Shown in pieces: positions 44,517 through 56,115 of a stretch of DNA of 64,000 nucleotides. A model generated the notes under the pieces. That model had not been told where the DNA came from. It was given only the letters and a program-made list of their open reading frames with translations, and searched no databases. Position 1 is the first letter of the stretch; every line of letters starts with the position of its first letter. The translations under genes and the position numbers were made by a program. The DNA is from Alopecurus myosuroides (Eukaryota; Streptophyta; Magnoliopsida; Poales; Poaceae). The stretch covers positions 208,964,445 to 209,028,444 of the forward strand of contig CM054060.1 in assembly GCA_028641055.1 (NCBI GenBank). The letters are read 5' to 3'.

Positions 44517-44961
44517 ATTACAAAATGGAAATAGTATGAGTATGAAATCTAAGGAAAAGGCCTTACAGGCGTGTAACCTCAACAAAGGTATAGCACAGCT
44601 TATTGGAGATGCCCTATGTTTTTTCCTACTGTGTGCATACCGCTAACTTACTGCGCGTGTGCTCTGCTACCGATTGTCAGTGATTGTGTTCATTTTAATA
44701 TTTATATCAAAACAGAATGGATAGCGACGTGTGGAGTTCGTCGTCTGAATAATAGTCAGGTTGACTATATTTGGGGCCAGTTGTGGTAATATTATTCAAC
44801 CGACATAATTTAACTACCTTATTACTAGAAAGAAATACTAGCATCAACGATTATTTCGGCTTCCTCTTCTTTCTATTTGTGGAACTTCTGGTCCAATTCA
44901 ATTCCGAACGGTTTTTCCTACATTTAAACAAGGCATAAGAGTATATACCTCTGCATTAAAG
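44517..44961 (+). repeat. 445-bp duplication, copy 2
   Basis: Begins three bases after the CTAG of the Helitron end at 44513 and stops at AAAGT, where copy 1 continues differently. It lies between two Helitron 3' ends. Confidence 0.9.
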
Positions 44962-45193
44962 TTGTTCCACAAATATAACCCTAGATTCTGCAAAAGTGTG
45001 CATATGTATCAGTCTTTGGGCAGGATTTTTTTTGCTCACGACGTGATCTTGCCGTTGAGAAGCTAATTGGGATCTTCCCTTCCGCAAATAAAACACCAGC
45101 CTCTTCTCTCCACCAATTGCTCTCCAACCCATCCTGACCACGTCGGCGCCCGACCCTCCCATCCTACACCTATATCGTTTCTGACTTTTTTAA

Positions 45194-45222
45194 CCGTAGC
45201 AACGCACAGACATTTGTGCTAG
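45194..45222 (+). other. Helitron 3' terminus (rightmost)
   Basis: CCGTAGCAACGCACAGACATTTGTG followed by CTAG and a T. The hairpin is imperfect compared with the one at 44486. The sequence between the two ends (44514-45222) includes duplication copy 2 and about 230 bp of other DNA. Confidence 0.65.
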
Positions 45223-46396
45223 TATTGTATCAAATGAGGAACCTCCAAGTTTTTTCAGCTGAGCGAGAGCGCATGGGCGACAGCGCGTCTCCCGGAGGCG
45301 TCTCCCCTCCGCCGGTGTCCTCTGCACCCAGTGCCCACCTTGGCGCCGTGCCGCCTGCCCTCCTCCACCAGCCTTCTCCCCTCCAGCTCCCCCTCTCTTT
45401 CCCGTCTCCCTTGCGCTCCAGCAGCTCGCCGGATCTGCAGTCTCTCCTCCCTCCTCCTCCTGTTAGTTCTGCTTACGTGCTAGTCTGTTGTGCAGGAGAA
45501 GGTGGTTGCGCCCGCGTAGGAGCTTCGCCCGCCGCGCCCGCTTCCTTGGACCCGGGCGCTCCCACGGATCTCGCCCATGAAAACAACGATGCCAAGCTCG
45601 CTTCCAGCCGGCGGCCTCGCTCCGCCGGCCAGCCTCACTCCACTCCAGGTGCGGTGTTCTTCCTCCTTATCCTCCGCCGTTTTCGCACTACAGTGGCTTT
45701 TTCTCAAGTGTACCGAAAATTATTTGCGCCTGGCCGCTTCTGGATCACACCAGAAGCTGGATCGGAGAAAATTAATGGGTTTGTGGTTAAAAACGCTCTT
45801 AATTTTTTGCTTTACTGTCTCCCCGACTCTTAGTTTGTCAAATCACTCCCCTGATCTTCACCTCTTTTGCCTCCTCCATGACGATTGCCAAGCTCATTGT
45901 GGCGAAATAATCGTTTGGTACGGATGATTTCCGCTTTCGTCTTCATGCCTCCCACGATGCCGCTTTCGCGCGATGGAAGAAAGGGAGACCGCCGTCAACG
46001 GTTCGGCCTGGCCTGTGCTGACCTCCAGGATTTCGGCCCACACCCATGTGGTGTCCAGTCTTCCGCTTGACACGGTGCGAAATGCGGTGCCCTATGGCCC
46101 AGCCTTGCCCACCCCCCTTTTCCTTCCGGTATTTACGCTGGCAGCACTCACGCGGACGTGCCGTGTGCGTCAAACGAGCCCGCCACGCTAACCCACTCCG
46201 CCACGTGTTGTCCTCCCGCGTGTACGGTTACGTAACCCCCATCGGACCCCTTTTTGTCTCTGGCTCCTAATGTTTGTGCCTCAGCCCCCTCAACGCACAT
46301 CTCCCCCCATCCTGTCCCATCGCAAAACGTCACGAATCCCGCAGCCAGGCTTGCTTCCTCCGCGCGCGTTCCAACCCTCACCCCTATGATCAGCGC
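45223..46396 (+). mobile_element. Probable 5' part of the LINE
   Basis: GC-rich pyrimidine-heavy sequence left of the solo LTR. Removing the LTR joins it to the ORF1 region at 50950, so it belongs to whatever the LTR entered, and 50950-54735 is a LINE. It contains short open frames with low-complexity Pro/Ser content, no domain. It may be the LINE 5' untranslated region and ORF1 start; the true 5' end is not defined. AGCGC at 46392-46396 is the left copy of the target duplication. Confidence 0.5.
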
Positions 46397-49300
46397 TGTG
46401 ACGCCCCGAGATCGGGCACTATGCAGATTTCAGCATTCCCGCCAAAGTCCACATAATAACCGATTCCAGGTTGCCACTTGTGATAACATTACAACAGTTC
46501 ACGAATATTCCGCAACAATAACAGAAAAGATATATACAAGAGGACTCAAACGAGTCAAGGATACAACTGATACAATACAAAGATCCAAACAACAACGGAA
46601 GAAACAACATAACGTCCAGCTACGGACAAGATACAAATTGGACTAAGAGTCCTGAAGATAACCGAGAGCGTCCAATCCATGCCCAGGCCAAGCCGGAGGG
46701 ATTCCCAAGCTAACGTCGTCAGACTTCAAACCTGTTGACTGCAATGTTGAATATGCAGCCACGAAAAAGATTCGTGGGTCAGTACGGTTAAGTACTGGCA
46801 AGTGGATAAACCGTACTCACAAGATACCGGCGTAACCAGTCATCACAAGATACCAATACTTTGGGTTCAACGGAAAGGAAAGGATTATTGCAAAGAAGCG
46901 GCAGCGGGCTGCACTAACTAACTACAGAGACTCGATACAACATCCGGCTAAAAGAGGGGGATAAGATAGCGTATCGTAACCAACTACAACTAACATCAAA
47001 CAAACCCATCCTGGATCTCGCCCCTTATCCAAAGAAGCAATCCGAGGATAACTCACATAGTTGGATTAATGATGGTTCAAGTTATTGTGTCAATAAGACT
47101 ATTACTAGTCAAGTTATCAGTAGTGAGGTGTAAGTTGTTCTGAGTACTTGTTAGCCAGTACTTTCACGAAGTCATCCATAACCGCGGATAACACGGCTTC
47201 TCGAGAAGATTTATCCCTGCAGGGGTGCACCAATTTGGCCGTACACGTAAGAATACCCCGCCAGATAGGAAATGCACTTCCACCAAGCGAGGCACTCAAC
47301 ACAACCCAACTCTTCTTCGCATCAAGCCCAAAGAACCCCGTGCAATTGAGCGCACGGCTAATCAAGCCCCACGAAGAAAAGGGGACCCTCATAGCACTCT
47401 AAGAACGTGTCTCCCTAAATGCCGACTACAAAAGTTCCACCCTGGCCACGGGTTCGCACCTGCATATGCATGCGGCAAATGGAAAACCCGAACTAAATGA
47501 GGCGATTTGGACGAGATGCGAACCGAATCAAATTGAGGGGGGCGCCCATACACGCTTCCCACATGTGGTTAGTGCGCTCATCATGGATCAGTAGACAAGA
47601 CCCTTTTCCTAATTAGGGTCGACACTAGCAGGCCTCAAAACCACGCCGGGCCTCCTGCCGGTGCCTTATCATCAAATTATTATTACCCAAAACATTAATA
47701 GGTTGTTGATTGAATTGAAAACCAACTATCAAACTAAACAGGTGATAAGACGGACAACAAGACTTGAGCGCAAACAACACTAAGCATGCAACTACGACAC
47801 GAGGGCCAACAAGGTAAACAAACAACAGTTAATAGGAAGTGGAAGGAAGGCTATATCATGGCTGCAAGGTAAACATATAATAGGATCGAGTCACAAGCAT
47901 CGAATCAAAAGGCTAGAATAAAGGCAACGGGAAGAATCGGTAACAAGTGATGAAAGGCAGCCATTTGGCAGCAAGTGAGTATACTTGCCTGGAATCCAGC
48001 AAGTAGAGGTACATCCGAAGAACTTGTCGTTGCTCACATCATCTCAACGTCCTATCCGCGAAGAAGCAATGAACCTCGAACAAACACCGGATGCAACAAT
48101 TACTACTACGGCAAAAGATCCAGCATGATCAAGATATGGATGCATGAGAAGTTTAGGGATGCATCAAAGATAAAATAGTTGACATGGCAAACATATTTAA
48201 ATGGGCCCATATGCAATTTGGATTGCATATGGAAAAGTCCATGAATTAATGTTGAATTAAATGATCTACAAATAACCATTATGTGGAAGTTGATTAGAAT
48301 GATGCATGGATGAGGAAAACAATAAGAAAACAACAATAGATTCAATTTGAAATGAAGTTTACCAAGTTTGGAAATTTATTTATTAAGTTATGAAAATTTG
48401 CTTCTTAAAGGAGTTACACAAGTATTTGTTGTTTTCACCAATTTTAATTGTTCAAATTAGATAACAAAGTTCATATTTGAAAAGAGCACAAAATTTTAGG
48501 TGGAAAGCATGTTTCATTTGTTGAAAAAGGAATTAGAATGAATTACTCATGAATTAAACAAGTTGAAACAAGATTTAAATGAATTTAATTCAAATATAAA
48601 TTTATTTGAATTTTTATTTGTTCAAAACATTAATTCAAATTCATATTTGAAAAGTTTATAATTTTCTGGTTTGAAAACTTATTTTATAAGTTCAAAAATA
48701 ATTTCATTTGACCAAGTTATGAATTTAGCAAATTTAAATGAATTAAACAAGCTTTAATTATTCAACCAAATTTTAATTATGCAAAACAGGAAATAAAGTT
48801 TATAGTTGGAAAGGTGGTTCAATTTACATGGAAAAACATATTTTATTTGTTGGAAAACAATTTTAAATGATTGAGTTAAGCATATTACCAATTTAAATGC
48901 ATTAATTAAGAGGTGAAGCAAATATTCAATTTAAATGTTGCAAACCAGAAGACAAAGTTGATATTCAAGTGTGGCATTCAATTTTGGATGGAATTCATGT
49001 TTTGAGTATTTAATTTGGAGCAACCATTTGAAAGTTATTAATTATGCCATTTAGTTTGTCATTTTTTAAGGATTATTAAATAACCTTAATTTTGATTGTC
49101 CAAATTGCAGAGCAAAGGTGATAAACAGAAAGTTCATTGAATTTTGACTGAAAAACATATTTTACATTTTAAATTTGGAGTTTGTTTGCAATTTCTAGGG
49201 GCAAAAGAAAAACAGGGACCAAACTGTGATTTTTAGGGACCTGGATGTGAAGGAAACAGTGGGGACAGGGCCTCTCTGTGAAAACTGCGCCCAAAAAGGG

Positions 49301-50944
49301 GTGCAGCACAACGGCACAACGACCCTAGGTCGATGACAAGCAGACCCTCGCCACGCTGGCGCACACGCAGTCGTGGGTGGCAGCTGTGCTGGCCTCCACG
49401 GTCGCTGACAAGTGGGGCCAGCCGCGGGCGCGTGGACAAAGAGCAAAAATTGGGGGGCTTTTGCCTCACCAGGATTCGACCCCGCGATCTCCCGTGGTGC
49501 GCGCAAGGAACAGCGCCAGTGGGCTGCAGTTGTGTTTGTGCTAGGATACAGGTGCGTTTGTAGATGACCTAACTGTGGTGCGCTAACTGAACTTTTAACA
49601 CAGCAGAACACTTCTTCAGGTACGGGCAGATATCGATCGGGGACAGGGCTCGCCGGAGTTCCACGTCGACGCCGAGCGAGGGATGGCCAGCGCGAAGGCT
49701 GGCCACAGAGCAAGGAGGAAGGAGGAAGGGGGGGCGCTCACCTCTGGGAGTCCGTTGGTGCAGTTCGTCGACGATGACCCGCCCGAGGAGAAGGACGCCC
49801 TGGAGGTCATCATCGCAGACGGCCGTCGAGCTCGACGACGCGGCCTCCCTGGGGTCTCCCAGCACCCGGCGAGGAAGCGGGGAAGTAAAGGGAGCCACCG
49901 AGGCTCCATTCCCGTAGAGGGTTGAGCTCGAGGAGGACCGTGGCGACGGCGAGCGGCGAGTTCTGACGGCGGCGGCTCGGTGGTGCAGGGAGTTTCAGAG
50001 AAGGGAAAGTTCAGAGGGCGAGGGGTAGGAGGGAGAGATGGCGGCGCGGCAGATGGGAGAGGGGGGTCTAGGGCGAGCAGAGGGGAGGTGGAGGTTTTAT
50101 GGGGGGGTTCGAGCTCGTACGGCAGCACATCGGAGGGGGGGAAGAAGATCTCACGGTGGTGGAGGTGGTCGTACACGATGACGACAGCTGAGGAGGACGA
50201 TCTCCTCGCAGCGAAGGGGTACCGGGCCAGAGAGGGGGTGGGTTGGGCCACTAGGTGGGCTGGGGGAAGAGGGGAGAAGGCTGGTGGGCTAGAGGGGAAG
50301 AAAATGGGCTGGTCTGCCTCTCTTTGTTGCTTTTAATTTTTTTTTGTTTGCACACATTTTTTGTAGAAAAGAGAGAGAGAGGGAGAGAGAGAAAATAGGG
50401 TTTGGGGTTTTTTTTTATTTTATGAATAAATGTTATTAATTTGCAAAACAGTAAGTCAAGCATGTTACTACTAATTTCACAAGTTTGAAAGGTTAATTGA
50501 TTTGAATTTGTTAGTTGAAATTTCAAATAGGGTTTCACATAGCTTTGATTTTTAAATAAACAAATTTTATTTAATAAGATCAAACACTATGAAAACTTGG
50601 TGAGTTTAAAATGTTTGGAAGATTTTAATCTTTAAACCACAATTGGAACATGCCAATTATGATTGATTTGATTTGAATTTGAAACTACCATTTGGGTGTT
50701 AATAAAAAGGAATTTATTATTTAACAAGAAATTTAAATAAATTCAACTTCAAACTATTGAAAAACAATTTGAGTTGTTTAGTTTGCAACTTTTAGTTGGA
50801 AATTTTAGACAGGTTTTGAAAGTTTAAATTGTTTTGAACTTTTTGAGTTGAAAACAGGGTGCAATGCATATGATGCATGTGATGCAATGCAAAAAAAAGA
50901 AAAACAACCAATTTCTAACCTAGGGAGACACCCCAGGTGTTACA
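46397..50944 (-). mobile_element. Solo LTR of a LARD-like retrotransposon (4548 bp)
   Basis: Complete LTR alone: minus-strand ends TGTAACACC (50944) and GGGGCGTCACA (46397), flanked by a perfect target duplication AGCGC (46392-46396 and 50945-50949), with no internal domain, primer-binding site or second LTR. It is the same family as LTR-1, closest over 46779-48180. AT-rich 48180-49200 is followed by GC-rich 49200-50300 with a 211-codon minus-strand frame (50251-49616) of biased composition that I do not call a gene. Produced by recombination between the two LTRs of a former full element; orientation inferred from LTR-2. Confidence 0.93.
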
Positions 50945-51025
50945 AGCGCCGAGCTACCTGTTGTCCCGTCCCCGCGCCGCCCGACGAACGGCGCCCCATC
51001 ACTGCATCCCACCTATTTAGATGCC

Positions 51026-53023
51026 ATGCTCACCCCTTCTCCTGCTCCACCACAGAGACGCCACTGCTTTGTCTTCTCCCCTTCCCGGCTAAAGTCCCGG
51101 TGCTTCCGCTGCGTCGGCGCCGGACACCCCGTCCGCGAGTGCCGTGACCCGGTCTGGTGCTTCTGCGATCGCTTCGGCCATCATAGCCCAGGATGTAAGC
51201 TCGACCCCATCTGCTACCTCCCGTCTCGGGCTCTTACGCCTGAAATCCCCCCTCACTCTGTTTCCGCTCCTTCTTCTCCCAGGTTAGCCGACGCCCTGCG
51301 CCCTCCAGCATCCCGCTCGCATTCCCCCTCGCCTGACCGTCCTAGGTCCCCGGCGCGTCTGTTGGCTCTCTCGGTGGCGCGCGGGCCCTGGTGGAGGAGG
51401 ACGGGGGCCGCCTCTGTTTTTTTGGCCGCCTACACCCTTTCCTCATGGCATGCCCATGCTGGTGAGTGTGTCGCCCGACGCGCCTTCTGGCGCTGGGTCC
51501 GCTGCGGAAGGCCACGCTGCACTCCGTCCCTTTCATGCCGTGTGCTGGATACCGCTGCTTGGAGATGACTCCATGTCCCGCCGGTATGCCTTCGCCCTGC
51601 TTGACCCCCCTCCGCTATCCCGGGCTTTGTTCTCCGCCGTGCTCTCAAGACCCACTGAGGTAACCCGACCTGTGGTGTCGTTGCGTCTCACTATGGAGCT
51701 ATGATGCTCGTGTTCCCATCGCAGGAGGTGAGGTAAGCCACCTTTGAGCTCTTCCCTATCTCCTTCATGGGCCACACCATCACCCTTGAGCGCCCCGAGC
51801 ATGCGGGGAACCGAGTCGGCTGGTCCTGGTCGAGGTTTGCCCAGGTTTCCGCCTACGGCTTCCCTCTCGATCACTGGTCCAAGGGGGTGGGGGATCCGCA
51901 CCGCCTTCCGTCCGGTTGGCAGTGTGTGTTGTATTGACCCCCTATGCCTCAGTGACCTGGATTTTTCCGCCGTACGCCTCGTGCTTCACCTGGACAACGA
52001 GGCTGCCACCCTGCACACCCTGGTGATGCGTAACTTCGGAGGTGAAACCTCTATGGCGGTCTCTCTCGAGCTCATCCGCTCCTAGTCCGCTTCCGGTGAG
52101 TGCGCCCACGAGGGCCACTTTGCTGGCGGCTGCAGGGACACCCCTCGGCGCAGCAGTCGAGCTCCCCCACCTCCTTCGCAGTTAGGGCTCGACAACATCA
52201 ACTCGTCGTCCCTCAACAGCCGCTCCTTGAGCACCCCTGATGCGCCCATCACCTCGGCTGGCTCTAGCCCAGCTGGGCGCGGTGCTTCGCCGATGGAGCT
52301 CTGGTCCCGCGTGCTGGACCGCCGTGCCTCCATGAAGGACCCCGTTAGCTCGAGCACGGCTGCCGAGTCGACCTCTGCGGCCACTGCCACAGTGGCCTGG
52401 GACCACATTCTGTCCCACAGGTTCGCGGCTGAATTTTTGGAGGCGGGACTTGACGCTGCTGAGGTATCCGCGCCTGACACCCTCCCCTCTAACTCCCCCA
52501 GCCCACACCTCCTTGTTGTTTTTCTAATGTGATTTCTAAGTCCCCTCCTCTCTTGATTTAGCGGTATGACTCTATCTCTGCTCCGACCCCCGCGCCGGAC
52601 GTCCTCGCGAACGATGCCCTCGCTAATTCAGGGTGCGCGGCCAACCCTCCCCTGGAATCGACGCTTGCACCTGCTGTCTTCTCCGCCGCCGGTGACATCC
52701 ATGAAGTGGATGCACGTAAGCAGCGTGCTCGCCGGAAGCGTGCCGCTGACTCGACGTTCAAGGCCAGGCGCAGAGACTGTATGGCCGCCAAAGAACCGGC
52801 GCTCTTCTCGGACATGCTGACACGTGCCAAGGAGGCCAAGGCCTCGCGCTTCAACTACTCCAAAGGCTCGCCTCGCCTCCGCGCGTCCATGGCACGTCTG
52901 TGCATCGATGACGGCGTCCCGGCGCACATCCCGCTGCCTCTGCTGCAGGACCTCGGCGCTATGTGCGGCGTCGACAGTGTTGCTCTCGTGGCGGGTGCCT
53001 CGGTGACCTCTCCCGCCATATGA
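51026..53023 (+). pseudogene. LINE ORF1 (nucleic-acid-binding protein), frameshifted
   Basis: A perfect zinc knuckle CFRCVGAGHPVREC (51101-51142) is followed by a second Cys/His cluster (CFCDRFGHHSPGC). After a Pro/Ser linker, the frame shifts to HAVCWIPLLGDDSMSRRYAF and, further, to FPISFMGHTITLERPEHAGN, a pattern of the ORF1 fold (DUF4283-like) in plant LINEs. A possible additional knuckle ECAHEGHFAGGC is near 52100. The C-terminal stretch 52706-53023 (RKQRARRKRAADSTFKARRR, LLQDLGAMCGVDSVALVAG) is basic. At least three frame changes and several stops make it inactive. ORF1 proteins coat LINE RNA. Confidence 0.7.
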
Positions 53024-53242
53024 CAATGCTGCCTTCCTGGGAGGTTCTCGTCCATGCGCCGCTACTCCCCATTGCGGTTGTCGGAACTCTCCCCTGTCGT
53101 CTCTCCTCTACTATTGTTTGCTCCCCTAGGGATCCCTTCCATGTGCCTCTAGGGTTGGATCTCTGCTCCTTTTTGTGTTGGGACGCTGCTAGAGGTGTGG
53201 CACTAGGCCCCTCTGTTACTTTTTGGTGTATGTTGGTTCGGT

Positions 53243-54735
53243 ATGCAATCGAAAAACATTCTATTTGAATGTTGGAACCTGCGTGGTTTGGGGGACCAAG
53301 ACAAGTGCGATGTTTTTCTTGCTGACTTCTCCACAATCAGCCCTCGCATTGTCGTGATCCAGAAAAGCAAGCTTTCTAACATTTCTCCCGCCAAGGCTGC
53401 TGCTTTTTTTCCCTCCTCCGTTCGCTCTTTTGACTCGGTTGACGCGATCGGCGCCGCCAGCGGTATCATATATGCGTGGGACTCTAATCTCTTTACGCGT
53501 ACCTCCTCCCTTGCTAGCAAGCACGTTCTATCCCTTGACTTTACCACGACGCTTGACGCCACGTGCTTCTGGTTCACGAACGTCTACGCTCCTTGCTCTC
53601 ACGCTGACAAACCATCCTTCCTTGACAGCCTGAGTGCGCACGACCCCAGAGACTCAGTGCCTTGGATCATTTGCGGGGACTTCAACCTATGTCGTGATGT
53701 GTCCAACCGCAACAATGATAACATCAATGTTGCTGAGGCTAATCTATTTAATGAGTGCATTCACAATCTAGCCCTGGTCGACCTTCCTCTCAGAGATTGA
53801 CGCTACACCTGGTCCAATAAACGTGTGTCCCCCACCTTAGTCCGCCTAGACCGCTTCCTTGTTAACAACGCCTGGAACGCGCTGTTTCCCTCGACGACCC
53901 CCTCCTCCTTAACTGGAGACACGTCTGACCATGTCCCCTTTCTTGCCACTATCACATCCTCAATCCCTCGCTCGCCCATTTTCCGTGATAACCGTTCTTG
54001 GAGCCTGCATCCAGCCTTTCGTGCATCGATTACTACCGCGTGGTCGTCCTCTTTTTGCCACGATGCCACATACAGTCTGTTGCCCGTCCGAGACGTTGTC
54101 GTGGGTGTTGCAAAAGCTGTACGAAGAAGAGTGTGCCCTTTAAACAGCGCGAGACTGATGCTCGGTTGGTTATCTACCTCCTCGATTTTATTGACGAAAC
54201 TAGGCCCCTGTCTGATCTAGAATCACGACTTCGTTCCCTCACTACTGAAGCCCTCCACCTCTCGATTAAGGAATGTTGGATTTACTGGCGCACGCATGCC
54301 AAAATTCGCTTCTCTCTTGAGGGCGATGAAAATACAAGCTACTTCCATGCTCTGGCCTCCACCCGTAAAATACTCAACACTATTCCGGTCTTAGACTATG
54401 AGGGCGAGACTTTCTCTGACCACGAAAATAAGGCAATGGTTTTAGAAAGTTTCTTCGGTTCTCTCCTTGGCTCGGCTTTGATCTGCCCATGGCACTTTGA
54501 TATCCACGACCTCTACCCCGTTATTGCTCCTCTTCCCACTTCTCTCACTAAGCCTTTCACGGTGAGCGAGGTTGTGGCGGCTTTCGTGCATATGAACAAG
54601 GACTCTAGCCCGGGCCCCGACAGTTTTGGCCCCTCTTTCTACTCTACCTTCTGGGAAGTCCTTAAGTCCGACGTTCTAACGATCCTTGATAACTTCCATG
54701 CTCGTTGCATCCGCGAACTTTTTCTTAACAGAACT
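53243..54735 (+). pseudogene. LINE ORF2: endonuclease and start of reverse transcriptase, truncated
   Basis: ATG 53243 opens the AP-type endonuclease: ILFECWNLRGLGDQDKCDVF (the Asn motif), WIICGDFNLCRDVSNRNNDN (catalytic Asp), TSDHVPFLATI (final Asp-His). The usual Glu is missing: the segment reads VVIQKSKLS where plant LINEs have a QE-TKL type motif. A TGA at 53798 interrupts the same frame. Near 54100-54140 the frame changes to KKSVPFKQRETDARLVIYLL, ECWIYWRTHAKIRFSLEGDE, NTSYFHALAST and the start of reverse transcriptase (HMNKDSSPGPDSFGPSFYST), then breaks off. Polymerase catalytic residues are absent. Confidence 0.85.
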
Positions 54736-54739
54736 GTTA

Positions 54740-56115
54740 CCTATTCCAAAACAGACTCTTCAGATTCTGGAATCTTCCCTCTAATGAACCTCTCCGAGTC
54801 ACTACTTGAATAACATAAACATCTTCATCATAGGAATCCCAAGAAATATATTGTTTGAGTCTTTGTCTATTTACCAGTTGTGTAGTGTTAGCTTTGAGGG
54901 AAGCAATTTTGATTGCACCCGAACGATACACTTCTTCAATAATATAAGGTCCTTCCCATCGGGAGAGTAATTTTGCTGCAAAAAATCTGAGACGAGACCG
55001 ATACAATAGAACTTTCTCACCAACATGAAAACCTCTTTTAAGGATTATTTTATCATGCCATTGTTTAACTTTCTCTTTGAAGAGCTTGGCATTTTCATAA
55101 GCTTCACATCTCCATTCATCTAGATGATTCAAATCAAGCATTCTTTTCTTACGAGTAAGTTTAATTTTTTTTATTTAATTCTTTCACTGCCCAATAAGCT
55201 TTGTGTTCTAACTCTAAAGACAAGTGACAAGCTTTTCCATAAACCATTTTATAGGGAGACATACACATAGGGTTTTTATAAGCAGTTCTATAAGCCCATA
55301 AAGCATCATTCAACTTATCAGACCAATTCTTCCTAGATTTATTAATAGTCTTTTGCAAGATAGATTTAATTTCTCTATTTGATAATTATACTTGCCCACT
55401 CGTTTGAGGATGATAAGATGAGGAAATTCTATGATTAACATCATATTTAGCAAGGGTTTTTCTAAAATCACCATGAATAAAATGAGAACCTCCGTCAGTC
55501 ATACGATACCTAGGCACACCAAACCTAGGTAAAATAACATCTCTAAGCATTTTCAAAGAGGTCTCACCATCAACACTTTTAGTAGGTATAGCTTCTACCC
55601 ACTTAGTAACATAATCAACAGCGACAAGAATTTTAGTGTAACCATTCGAAGGAGGAAAAGGACCCATAAAGTCAAATACCCAACAATCAAAAGGTTCAAT
55701 AACAAGAGAATAACTCATAGGCATTTCATTACGTCTAGAAATATTTCGTACTCTTTGACATTCATCGCAAGATAAAAATAAATTTACGTGCATCTTTAAA
55801 GAGGGTAGGCCAATAGAAACCTGATTGTAGAACCTTCTATGCGGTTCTATCTCGAGCGTGCTTCCCTCCATAAGCACTACCATGGCACTTCTTCAATATT
55901 TCACGTTGTTCATGATCTGGAACACATCTTATCATAATACCATCTAATCCTTCTATATATAAATGTGGGTCATCCCAAAAATAATGCCTCAAATCATAGA
56001 AGAATTTTCTTCTTTGTTGAGCTGTAAATGTTGGAGGCAAATACTTTGAAACAATAAAGTTAGCATAATCAGCATACCATGGACTATCCTGGGGTTTTAC
56101 CTTTATTGCACTCAA
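54740..56115 (-). pseudogene. pol: A1 integrase
   Basis: Minus strand. The linker SAIKVKPQDSPWYADYANFI and the zinc region CHGSAYGGKHARDRTA ... CDECQRV are followed by the core: FDFMGPFPPSNG (first Asp), MTDGGSHFI (second Asp), SSYHPQTSGQV, a stop, then NREIKSIL (Glu). SMSP-type [20 protein letters not shown] and the C-terminal SRWEGPYIIEEVYRSGAIKI complete it. Frame changes occur near 55840 and 55150. All three catalytic acidic residues can still be found. Confidence 0.85.

Larger units (their letters stand above)
36267..45222 (+). mobile_element. Cluster of nested Helitron-like elements, same orientation
   Basis: Bounded on the left by A followed by TCTATACTACCTACTAATAA (Helitron 5' end, host base A at 36266) and on the right by a hairpin plus CTAG and T (45219-45223). 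Inside are more 5' ends and several 3' hairpins of the form CCGTTGCAACGCACGG, all on the plus strand. No Rep/helicase motif is visible, so these are non-autonomous. GC-rich islands (36400-36850, 37200-37440, 38160-38740, 39850-40560, 42180-42870) look like captured gene pieces, but I could not identify any. The exact pairing of ends is uncertain. Confidence 0.65.
50945..54735 (+). mobile_element. L1-type LINE, 3' part missing
   Basis: Right of the solo LTR comes a plant L1 LINE: ORF1 with zinc knuckle, then ORF2 with endonuclease and the beginning of reverse transcriptase. It stops at about 54735 inside reverse transcriptase and abuts the end of A1 pol on the opposite strand. LINEs are normally cut at the 5' end, so loss of the 3' part indicates a later deletion or rearrangement. 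Confidence 0.85.

Noticed and set aside
49616..50251. 211-codon minus-strand frame in the solo LTR as a gene
   Set aside because: Same compositional reason; no motif and no support in LTR-1.
51101..51200. CCHC zinc fingers as a host RNA-binding gene
   Set aside because: Followed by LINE ORF1-like sequence and an L1 endonuclease in the same sense.
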